From: Vallitaleaceae bacterium
Lineage (GTDB): Bacteria; Bacillota; Clostridia; Lachnospirales; Vallitaleaceae
Reading direction: 5' to 3'
DNA: 11,173 bases
Assembly: GCA_027858555.1 (NCBI GenBank)
Contig: JAQICP010000552.1
Coordinates: 1-11,173, forward strand
Below are positions 1-5,621 of the stretch, in pieces. Below the pieces are notes generated by a model. It ran no database searches, had not been told where the DNA came from, and saw nothing but the letters and a program-made list of their open reading frames with translations. Each line of letters begins with the position of its first letter. Positions within the stretch are counted from its first letter, which is position 1. Position numbers and translations under genes: made by a program.

Positions 1-2
1 CC

Positions 3-137
3 GTGGTAGACTGGGGTTTTAAAAGACGTCATGTGCGTTGCTGTGTTGAATTTTTAGATGTATTGAGTAGTGATTTAGAAGGTCTTATGAGGTTCATTTC
101 TAGTTGGTTTTATTATAGAGATGGACAGAGAAAATAG
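3..137 (+). CDS. Possible 3' end of an unrecognised gene (partial)
   Basis: The third frame is open from the window edge to a TAG at 135-137, about 44 codons, while the other two + frames hit stops within the first 20 bases. The visible C-terminus is rich in aromatic and basic residues (it ends SSWFYYRDGQRK). I do not recognise a family. A terminator-like hairpin lies 27 bases after the stop, which fits the end of a transcription unit. An open run this short could also be chance, so the call is weak. The rest of the gene, if real, lies upstream of the window. Confidence 0.35.
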   Translation: MVDWGFKRRHVRCCVEFLDVLSSDLEGLMRFISSWFYYRDGQRK

Positions 138-163
138 TTAATAAGATGATATAAATTCAAAAA

Positions 164-196
164 AAGGGGATGCTACAAATAATGTGGTATCCCTTT
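164..196 (+). terminator. Terminator-like hairpin after the first partial gene
   Basis: The arms at 167-176 and 184-193 form a 10-bp RNA stem with two G-U pairs and a 7-base loop. Flanking A (161-165) and T (194-196) bases extend it slightly. The T run is only three bases, so termination may be modest. The A run upstream could also make it work for transcripts from the other strand. Confidence 0.5.
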
Positions 197-338
197 CACA
201 GATTACTTTATAATTATTCTTGTGGAGTATATTCTATAATGACAAGTAAAGACATATGCACCTCTATTATGCTAACGTTGTGAAGCATGAATTACAACCA
301 ATTTTCATTTTATTGATTATGCTAAAGGAACAATGACC

Positions 339-365
339 TTTACAACAGCCAAGAATTAATATAAT
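339..365 (+). promoter_or_regulatory. Possible promoter of the exporter leader
   Basis: TTTACA at 339-344 and a perfect TATAAT at 360-365 are separated by 15 bases, shorter than the ideal 17. A short ORF with a strong ribosome binding site starts 33 bases downstream of the -10 box. AT-rich DNA yields many such matches, so this is tentative. Confidence 0.35.
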
Positions 366-397
366 ATGTATATATAAACCATAACAAGGAGGAACAT

Positions 398-436
398 ATG
401 ATACCGATTTTTCGTCTTTTAGCTGATTTGTCTTAA
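398..436 (+). CDS. Putative 12-residue leader peptide MIPIFRLLADLS
   Basis: A perfect AAGGAGG (386-392) sits 5 bases before ATG 398, one of the best ribosome binding sites in the window, yet the ORF closes after 12 codons at TAA 434-436. A terminator-like hairpin (570-601) and the exporter gene follow on the same strand. This arrangement (promoter, well-translated short ORF, hairpin, resistance-type gene) is what ribosome-mediated attenuation leaders of antibiotic-resistance genes look like; applying it here is inference. The alternative is the 5' remnant of a decayed gene: coding-like stretches with frame changes follow the stop to about 558, but I could not tie them to any family. Confidence 0.4.
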   Translation: MIPIFRLLADLS

Positions 437-569
437 ATTGGTGAAGTCTACCTATTTTTAAGGCAATCAAAAAAGCGGATAATCTAGTAATGATCATATG
501 TGATACTTTCAATTTGAACAGTTTTCCTAAAGTGTTAACCTATTCTTGGGCATATTAAGTTCTATAAGC

Positions 570-601
570 AGAAGGAAGTTTACATGACTTTCTTTTTTTT
601 T
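570..601 (+). terminator. Terminator/attenuator hairpin upstream of the exporter
   Basis: The arms at 570-579 and 587-596 pair over 10 bp (two G-U) around a 7-base loop, and the T run continues to 601. It lies about 130 bases after the short ORF and 220 bases before the MFS gene on the same strand, so it would cut leader transcripts before the coding region. Two nearby sequences could compete for its arms: actttc at 505-510 could pair with the 5' arm, and ggaaagt at 610-616 with the 3' arm. That makes a conditional attenuator possible but not shown. Confidence 0.55.
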
Positions 602-637
602 GTGCAACAGGAAAGTTTGCAGGATATGGTGCTAACT

Positions 638-736
638 GGAGGTACACTCTGTCTTCAGCAGGAAAGTGCTCATTAAAATTCTAGAACTTGCCATGAGCAC
701 AATTTCTCTGCGAGAAAGCGTGTACTGGTGGTACAC
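638..736 (+). repeat. 16-bp near-direct repeat pair with an inverted repeat
   Basis: The segments at 638-653 and 726-741 match at 14 of 16 positions (ctggNggtacactNtg plus t) and sit on either side of the 658-711 hairpin, 88 bases apart. The downstream copy overlaps an inverted repeat, GTGTAC (720-725) and GTACAC (731-736) with a 5-base spacer. The upstream copy keeps only the right half. They could be two binding sites for a regulator of the exporter, or repeated RNA elements. Confidence 0.35.
658..711 (+). promoter_or_regulatory. Long imperfect hairpin in the exporter leader
   Basis: GTGCTCAT (666-673) and ATGAGCAC (693-700) are perfect inverted arms. The stem extends outward after a two-base bulge, with gcag/gaaa (658-665) pairing with tttc and ctgc (703-711). 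The loop holds a TTCTAGAA palindrome. No T run follows, so it is not a simple terminator. It is probably a structured part of the 5' leader, or an operator-like element. Confidence 0.4.
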
Positions 737-821
737 TTTGTTCTTGTCAATATCTGATGCCAATAGGTAGTAACAAGCGGAGTTAATGGACGTACATATC
801 AGATATGAAATGGAGAAAGAT

Positions 822-2099
822 ATGAAAAAATTTACAATACTTTGGTTTGGGCAATTGGTTTCCATTATGGGAACGGGTATGACAAGATTTGCTCTGATCT
901 TATGGATATATACTAAAACTAATAATGTCACTGAAACAGCACTTTTAGGCTTCTTTTCCTTATTGCCTTTTGCTTTGACAAGTCCGTTTGCAGGGATCAT
1001 CGTTGATAAATACAGTCGTAAAAGTGTCATGTTGATTGCAGATATTGGCGCAGCCCTTGGGACAGGGCTAATGTTTACATTACTGATACTAGGTCACCTT
1101 GATTTGTGGGTAATCTATATGTCTAGTATGGTTGCAGGCATATGCGAAGCATTTCAATCACCGGCATATACGGCATCAATTACACTCATGATGCCAGAGG
1201 AAAAGTATACAAAAGCGAATGCCATGCGTAGTTTTTCAGATAATGCCTCTAGAATGTTAGCGCCTATGCTGGCAGGTGCTCTGATGGTGTTTATTGGGCT
1301 TAAAGGCATCATGATAATCGATCTGATCACCTTCTTCATCGGAACACTTTCCTTGCTGATTATCAAGATTCCAAATCCAGCGAAACACAAAGCTTATGAG
1401 ATTGGTCGAATCACGGTAAGAAGTGTACTTAGGTCGTTTTCTGAGAGCTATACTTATATTCGAAAAGTACCAGGTTTGATGACATTGGTGAAAATATTTG
1501 TAGTCATCAATCTGATAACCGGGATTACCTATTACGGTATCTTCCCTGCTTATATATTGGCAAGAACGGGGAATGATCAATTGATACTTGGAACGGTTGA
1601 GATGCTGCTAGGTCTTGGCGGCGTCATTGGTGCCGTTATAGTGGGGATATTAAAAGCGCCTAAAAATCGCGTTAAAGTGATTTTTTACAGTTTGTTAATT
1701 AGTTATATAACGGGAGATGTTGCATTGGCTATTGGGCGTAATGTCTACATCTGGGGCATATCAACACTTATAACCTCTATCTTTATAGTATTTGCGGTTA
1801 CCAGTGCAACTACCATATGGCAAGTTAAAATCGCACCAGAGATACAGGGTAGAGTTTTTGCCTTTAGGCAAATGATTAATATACTACCTATGACCCTTGG
1901 CTACCTTACAGGCGGCTTACTGGCTGATTATATTTTTGAGCCACTTATGAAAAAAGATGTACTTGTTGTACAGATAGTGAGTAAATTGGTTGGTACAGGG
2001 TCAGGAAGCGGTATGGCATTCATGCTAATCATAACGGCATTTTTGGGCGTATTAATTAGCATATTCGGCCTGTTTAATAAGAAACTAAAGCAATTGTGA
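822..2099 (+). CDS. MFS exporter, macrolide-efflux (MefA-like) type
   Basis: A membrane transporter of the major facilitator superfamily, likely a proton-coupled drug or small-molecule exporter. About 425 residues with some 12 hydrophobic segments. Motif A of the superfamily follows the second membrane segment as GIIVDKYSRKS (about residues 58-68). A weaker copy, GGLLADY, occurs in the second half, and the QGRVFAFRQM stretch near residue 345 is typical of the MefA/MFS_3-type efflux group. I chose ATG 822 because GGAGA (812-816) is well spaced before it and MKKFTILWFGQL is the usual N-terminus. An in-frame ATG at 786 would add 12 charged residues without a good ribosome binding site. The long leader at 339-821 suggests regulated expression. 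The gene stands alone, ending before a terminator. The actual substrate cannot be deduced. Confidence 0.88.
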   Translation: MKKFTILWFGQLVSIMGTGMTRFALILWIYTKTNNVTETALLGFFSLLPFALTSPFAGIIVDKYSRKSVMLIADIGAALGTGLMFTLLILGHLDLWVIYMSSMVAGICEAFQSPAYTASITLMMPEEKYTKANAMRSFSDNASRMLAPMLAGALMVFIGLKGIMIIDLITFFIGTLSLLIIKIPNPAKHKAYEIGRITVRSVLRSFSESYTYIRKVPGLMTLVKIFVVINLITGITYYGIFPAYILARTGNDQLILGTVEMLLGLGGVIGAVIVGILKAPKNRVKVIFYSLLISYITGDVALAIGRNVYIWGISTLITSIFIVFAVTSATTIWQVKIAPEIQGRVFAFRQMINILPMTLGYLTGGLLADYIFEPLMKKDVLVVQIVSKLVGTGSGSGMAFMLIITAFLGVLISIFGLFNKKLKQL

Positions 2100-2121
2100 T
2101 TGGTGCTTTAGAATAATGCAC

Positions 2122-2155
2122 AAAAAAATGAGGCATACCGCACTGAGCCTTTTTT
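2122..2155 (+). terminator. Probable terminator of the exporter gene
   Basis: A seven-A run (2122-2128), AGGC (2131-2134), GCCT (2147-2150) and six Ts form a short stem closed by A-T pairs, 23 bases after the exporter stop. The GC part is only 4 bp with a 12-base loop, so it is weaker than the operon terminator at 11031-11064. The A/T symmetry would allow function in both directions. Confidence 0.45.
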
Positions 2156-2221
2156 GACAACTAATACTTGTCTCACCTCTCAGAGATAGTATGCTCAGAT
2201 GTATAATAGTTCATAGAATTA

Positions 2222-2298
2222 TGGTATACTGACTAAGGCATATATAGATATCAGTTATCAAAGGCTTATGTATACGAGCCAAGTTAGATGCTGATTTT
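2222..2298. promoter_or_regulatory. Gene-free gap: possible promoter and leader hairpin for the YczE-like gene
   Basis: The 309-base gap at 2100-2408 holds no gene I can support. TGGTATACT at 2222-2230 is an extended -10 without a clear -35. Downstream, ATCAG (2250-2254) pairs with CTGAT (2291-2295) ahead of five Ts and encloses GGCT/AGCC (2263-2266, 2277-2280), a possible weak attenuator. Another candidate promoter is TTGATA (2336-2341) with TATACG (2360-2365). None of these is strong. Confidence 0.25.
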
Positions 2299-2408
2299 TA
2301 AAGCTTAAGTAACAACAAAGTACTATATAGGCTATTTGATAGCAAAAAATGACGTAGCATATACGATAAAAGAAGCGCATACTTAAATGATGCCTAGGAG
2401 ATTATAAT

Positions 2409-3041
2409 ATGAATGAAAAACAAAAACGAATTTTTATGACAATTGCAGGAGTTCTGATTACTGGATTCAGCGTGGGTATTTTCAATTTTTCACTATTTGG
2501 AATGGATCCATTTCAAGTGTTTGCCCATGGTATATGGATGCATCTGAACATAGGATTTGGTACATTTTACGCACTTGTGAATCTAGTTATGCTAGTGGGC
2601 ATATTCTTTATTGATAAAACGAAGATTGGTCTTGGCACCTTAATCAATATCTTTTTACTTGGCTATGTGGTTCAATTCTCTTCATGGCTGTTTAATACGT
2701 GGATGCCTGATCCATCACTGTTGATTCGAATAGCGGCAATTATTATTGCAATTATTATTATCTGCTTTGGATCAGCCTTTTATTTCACAGGAAACTTGGG
2801 TGTTTCTACTTATGACGCAATTGCGCTTATCATGGCGGAAAAGAATGTTGCAAAATTCCATTATTGTCGTATTGGTACTGACTTGGTGTGTACAATTACA
2901 GGTTTTTTACTTGGAGCTACCGTTGGTATTGGTACATTGGTAACAGCCTTTTTCATGGGACCAATCATTGCGTTTTTTAACAGGACAGTAGCAATACCGT
3001 TTAGATATGGCAAGCAAATACCGGTTGATGTTAAGTCATAA
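2409..3041 (+). CDS. YczE/YitT-like integral membrane protein
   Basis: A 210-residue membrane protein of the YczE/YyaS/YitT group, widespread in Firmicutes; its biochemical role is not settled (some members are annotated as putative transporters). Hydrophobic segments lie at about residues 8-28, 50-68, 76-97, 104-125 and 155-190. Recognisable family features are GMDPFQVFAHGI (31-42), where the family usually has G-x-xPWD-x-x-x-x-G, then NLGVSTYDAI (129-138) and GIGTLVTAFFMGP (173-185). The start is supported by AGGAGA (2397-2402) before ATG 2409. The C-terminal tail is short and basic. It is monocistronic, lying between its own gap and the large inverted repeat at 3071-3180. Nothing ties it to the sugar operon. 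Confidence 0.82.
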   Translation: MNEKQKRIFMTIAGVLITGFSVGIFNFSLFGMDPFQVFAHGIWMHLNIGFGTFYALVNLVMLVGIFFIDKTKIGLGTLINIFLLGYVVQFSSWLFNTWMPDPSLLIRIAAIIIAIIIICFGSAFYFTGNLGVSTYDAIALIMAEKNVAKFHYCRIGTDLVCTITGFLLGATVGIGTLVTAFFMGPIIAFFNRTVAIPFRYGKQIPVDVKS

Positions 3042-3070
3042 TAACCATCATCTATTAGAATACTAATAGG

Positions 3071-3180
3071 AGACTTATAGCTTTGAGGTGACCCCTTAAA
3101 GTGTGCTGGCTTCTAATATGTTAGATTTAAAAATCTAACATATTAGAAGCCAGCACACTTATGCTAATAAGTCTTTTTTT
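3071..3180 (+). terminator. Composite terminator enclosing a 30-bp perfect palindrome
   Basis: The outer arms agacttatagc (3071-3081) and gctaataagtct (3163-3174) pair with a one-base bulge and run straight into seven Ts (3174-3180), a normal terminator layout for the YczE-like gene 29 bases upstream. Inside sits a perfect inverted repeat with arms at 3099-3128 and 3131-3160, 30 bp each, separated by only two As. The 17 bases at 3082-3098 on the left side have no partner on the right. Such a long, near-spacerless palindrome is unusual for a simple terminator and could be an inserted mini-element. Confidence 0.7.
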
Positions 3181-3313
3181 ATGTCTTGAATAGACCTGTC
3201 AGGATTAGCGTTTACTTCGATGAGAAACTAAGTAATCGAAAGACACCCTTCTTTGCTATCTAATATTTTGTGAGTTTTTGAGTTAATAAGCAACAAATAT
3301 ATCAATAGACAAC

Positions 3314-3341
3314 TTGACTTATGATGAAATCGTGATATAAT
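3314..3341 (+). promoter_or_regulatory. Promoter of the LacI-family gene
   Basis: TTGACT (3314-3319), a 16-base spacer and a perfect TATAAT (3336-3341) preceded by an extended TG (3333-3334). The predicted start site is near 3348, so the operator at 3351-3366 covers the first transcribed bases. Confidence 0.8.
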
Positions 3342-3350
3342 TATTTTGAG

Positions 3351-3366
3351 AGCGAAACGTTTCGCG
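3351..3366. promoter_or_regulatory. LacI-family operator (autoregulatory)
   Basis: GCGAAACGTTTCGC (3352-3365) is a perfect 14-bp palindrome with a central CG, typical of LacI-family operators. It lies just after the promoter and before the repressor's ribosome binding site. The 16 bases at 3351-3366 match the operon-side operator at 4451-4466 in 13 of 16 positions, which argues that one repressor binds both and controls its own gene. Confidence 0.8.
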
Positions 3367-3378
3367 CTGGAGGTTATA

Positions 3379-4383
3379 ATGTCAACAATCAAAGATGTAG
3401 CGAAGTACACGGGATTGTCTATTGCAACCATATCAAAGTATATCAATGGGGGCAATGTTCTTGAAGAGAATAGAGTAATTATTAAGGAAGCAATTGAGAA
3501 ACTTGATTATAGACGTAATGAGATGGCAAGAGGACTAAAGACCAATAAAACTATGACAATTGGTATACTTATTCCATCACTTGAGAATATTTTTTTCACA
3601 AGCATTGTGTCCATAATTGAAGATCATTTGTCAAAAGAGGGTTATGGTACCATTATTTGCGATTTTAGAGAAGATGCTGATTTAGAACAGGTGAAACTAG
3701 AATTTTTGGTTAATAAAAACATCGACGGTATAATCATGGTAAGTTATGGTGCTGATCAAAAATATATTAAAGCATTACAAGATAAACAAGTACCAGTCAT
3801 CTTACTCGATAGAATGTTGAGAGGTCTTGAATGTGACTGTGTTCTTGCAGATAACTTAAATGCATCTTATCAGGCAGTAGAAGCATTAATAACCAGACAA
3901 CATAAGCGCATCGGGATTATCTTAGGTCCTGAGGAGACGTATACAGCTGAGGAAAGAAGCCGGGGCTATATCAGAGTTCATGAGGATTACGATGTTAGGA
4001 TAGACAACGCTTTAATGGTGTCTACCGACTATACAGTTGAAGGGGGCTACAAAGCATTAAGTGATCTTTGGAATAAACCTGACAGACCTAGTGCAGTGAT
4101 GGTAACTAATTATGAGATGACCATAGGTGCAATTATGGCAATTAATGATTTAAACATTCGAGTGCCAGATGAATTATCTATCATCGGATTTGATAACATA
4201 CAGATGTCAAAGGTAGTAAGACCGCCGTTATCTATTGTCGAGCAACCAATGAAAGAGATTGGTATGACAGCGGCAAAATTACTAGTAAAAAGATTAAAGG
4301 GTGATTATGACAGCTTTCCTGCTACCTATCGTCTAAAGACTAATATTTACATAAAGGAATCGGTGGCAAAGTTCCAAGGCTAG
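3379..4383 (+). CDS. LacI-family transcriptional repressor of the sugar operon
   Basis: A cytoplasmic DNA-binding regulator of 334 residues, the normal LacI/GalR length. The N-terminal helix-turn-helix is clear (TIKDVAKYTGLSIATISKYI, residues 3-22), followed by a hinge region near residues 45-57. The periplasmic-binding-protein-like sensor domain begins at TIGILIPSLEN (60-70) and includes the dimer-domain phrase ELSIIGFDN and the C-terminal strand typical of the family. ATG 3379 is chosen because GGAGG (3369-3373) lies 5 bases before it and the helix-turn-helix begins immediately. An upstream TTG at 3346 would run the frame through the operator and is unlikely. Palindromic sites at its own promoter and before the AKR gene point to control of the adjacent six-gene operon. 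The effector is probably a pathway sugar or sugar phosphate, which cannot be identified from sequence. Confidence 0.92.
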   Translation: MSTIKDVAKYTGLSIATISKYINGGNVLEENRVIIKEAIEKLDYRRNEMARGLKTNKTMTIGILIPSLENIFFTSIVSIIEDHLSKEGYGTIICDFREDADLEQVKLEFLVNKNIDGIIMVSYGADQKYIKALQDKQVPVILLDRMLRGLECDCVLADNLNASYQAVEALITRQHKRIGIILGPEETYTAEERSRGYIRVHEDYDVRIDNALMVSTDYTVEGGYKALSDLWNKPDRPSAVMVTNYEMTIGAIMAINDLNIRVPDELSIIGFDNIQMSKVVRPPLSIVEQPMKEIGMTAAKLLVKRLKGDYDSFPATYRLKTNIYIKESVAKFQG

Positions 4384-4411
4384 TTAATATATGAGTTTTA
4401 AAAAAATAATT

Positions 4412-4443
4412 ACCTATAGTTTCGCTATGGGTTATATATTTTT
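4412..4443 (+). terminator. Probable terminator between the repressor and the operon
   Basis: The arms at 4412-4419 and 4425-4432 pair over 8 bp (one G-U) around a TTTCG loop. An A-rich run (4400-4407) precedes it, and an AT-rich stretch ending in TTTTT (4439-4443) follows. It starts 29 bases after the repressor stop, so the repressor and operon are probably separate transcripts. Confidence 0.5.
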
Positions 4444-4450
4444 AAATTAA

Positions 4451-4466
4451 AGCTAAACGTTTAGCT
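4451..4466. promoter_or_regulatory. LacI-family operator O1 of the sugar operon
   Basis: AGCTAAACGTTTAGCT is a perfect 16-bp palindrome with the same AAACGTTT core as the operator at the repressor gene. It lies about 90 bases before the first operon gene, in the region where the operon promoter must be. I could not fix the promoter hexamers; a TATTAT at 4475-4480 is a possible -10 with a poor -35. Confidence 0.8.
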
Positions 4467-4483
4467 GTGTGCAATATTATATA

Positions 4484-4499
4484 GATTAAATGTTTAGCC
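4484..4499. promoter_or_regulatory. Weaker second operator O2 of the sugar operon
   Basis: This site matches O1 at 11 of 16 positions. Its right half, GTTTAGC, is intact and its left half is degraded. The two centres are 33 bases apart, close to three helical turns, which would put both on the same face of the DNA. Confidence 0.5.
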
Positions 4500-4556
4500 A
4501 ATACATGACAATCATTCAATATGGGGCAATAACGACCCTAAAAAAGGAGAATAATG

Positions 4557-5600
4557 ATGGAATCAAATCTAAGAGTGAATTTTAAAATTGCTGATAACAC
4601 AATTAATCCAAATGATGTACCAAAGCGAAAATTAAGAACAGGTGATGAGATACCAGCAGTAGGTCTTGGTACATTTGGATCTGACAGATTTTCCAAAGAA
4701 GATATTGCTGATGCAGTTCTTGGTGCCATATCTATTGGGTACAGACATATCGACTGCGCTTCTGTTTATATGAATGAACCAGAAATTGGTGAGGCACTTG
4801 ATATCGCTATAAAAGGTGGTATTGCTAGAGAAGAATTATGGATAACATCAAAAGTATGGAATGATATGCATGGCAAAGGTGATGTTCTGGTATCTTGTGC
4901 CACATCACTTAGAGATTTAAAACTTGATTATCTCGACCTGTACTTACTTCACTGGCCTTATCCTAACTACCATGCACCAGGATGTGATGTGGATTCTCGC
5001 AATCCGAATTCTAACCCATTCAGTGTTGAAGAATTCATGGGTACATGGCAGCAAATGGAACGCTTAGTGGATATGGGCCTCGTTAAGAATATTGGTACTT
5101 CTAATATGACTATTGCTAAGTTTAAAGCAGTTTGGCACCTTATGAGAATCAAGCCAGCTATTAATGAAATGGAATTGCATCCACATTTTCAACAACATGA
5201 TTTATATGACTATTGTATTGAAAATGGCATACAACCTATTGGTTTTTGTCCAATTGGATCACCTACTAGACCAGATAGAGATAAGACAGACCAAGATACA
5301 GTGGATATTGAAGATCCAGTTATAATTGCAGCTGCAAAACGATTAGGTGTGCATCCAGCAGTTATCTGTGTTAAATGGGCATCACAACGTGGTCAAATTC
5401 CAATTCCTTTCTCAGTGAAAGAAATTGAATATATGGGTAACCTTAATGCAGCTATTACCAATCCTCTAACTGATGAAGAAATGACAGCGATTAGCAAGAT
5501 TGATAAAGGATGTCGTTTAATCAAAGGTCAAGTGTTCCTATGGGAAGGCGCTAATGGCTGGGAAGACCTATGGGATAATGACGGCACAATTACAAAATAA
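4557..5600 (+). CDS. Aldo/keto reductase (sugar aldehyde/aldose reductase-like)
   Basis: A cytoplasmic NAD(P)H-dependent oxidoreductase of the AKR superfamily, about 347 residues. The family tetrad is visible (numbered from ATG 4554): Asp67 in HIDCAS, Tyr72 in VYMNEP, Lys100 in ITSKVW and His133 in LLHWP, followed by GTSN (181-184). The usual cofactor-binding IPKS is replaced by IPIPFS (282-287), so cofactor preference may be unusual. There are two adjacent in-frame ATGs. I favour 4557 because GGAGA (4546-4550) is 6 bases away, against 3 for ATG 4554. Compared with typical 280-330 residue members there is an extended N-terminus and an insert near residues 138-158. It is the first gene of the operon, 21 bases before the dehydrogenase. 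Likely roles are reducing an aldose to a polyol, or reducing an aldehyde released by the aldolase. Confidence 0.88.
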   Translation: MESNLRVNFKIADNTINPNDVPKRKLRTGDEIPAVGLGTFGSDRFSKEDIADAVLGAISIGYRHIDCASVYMNEPEIGEALDIAIKGGIAREELWITSKVWNDMHGKGDVLVSCATSLRDLKLDYLDLYLLHWPYPNYHAPGCDVDSRNPNSNPFSVEEFMGTWQQMERLVDMGLVKNIGTSNMTIAKFKAVWHLMRIKPAINEMELHPHFQQHDLYDYCIENGIQPIGFCPIGSPTRPDRDKTDQDTVDIEDPVIIAAAKRLGVHPAVICVKWASQRGQIPIPFSVKEIEYMGNLNAAITNPLTDEEMTAISKIDKGCRLIKGQVFLWEGANGWEDLWDNDGTITK

Positions 5601-5621
5601 TGGTATAGAGGAGGCAATTAG

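Noticed and set aside
239..283. 14-codon ORF from ATG 239 with TATAAT at 235-240
   Set aside because: The ribosome binding site is too far away, the -10-like box has no matching -35 at normal spacing, and it overlaps the start codon.
267..512. Minus-strand 81-codon frame in the leader region
   Set aside because: No ribosome binding site or recognisable domain is seen, and it lies opposite the strong Shine-Dalgarno and short ORF on the + strand.
726..750. T-box-like GGTGGTAC followed by TTCTTGTC
   Set aside because: It loosely resembles the T-box antiterminator core, but the AGGGTGG-ACCGCG sequence, specifier stem and downstream terminator are not present, and an exporter is an unlikely T-box target.
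786..821. Exporter start at ATG 786
   Set aside because: It would add a charged 12-residue extension with no good ribosome binding site. ATG 822 has GGAGA at the right distance and the typical family N-terminus.
632..1030. Minus-strand open frame covering the exporter leader and N-terminus
   Set aside because: It overlaps the well-supported exporter gene in antisense, has a composition typical of a shadow frame, and resembles no family.
3071..3180. CRISPR or transposon gene at the palindrome
   Set aside because: There is a single inverted repeat, no spaced direct repeats and no transposase frame, so only a mini-element or terminator is possible.
3346..3378. Repressor start at TTG 3346
   Set aside because: The frame would run through the operator, and the family's helix-turn-helix normally begins within a few residues of the start; ATG 3379 has an excellent ribosome binding site.
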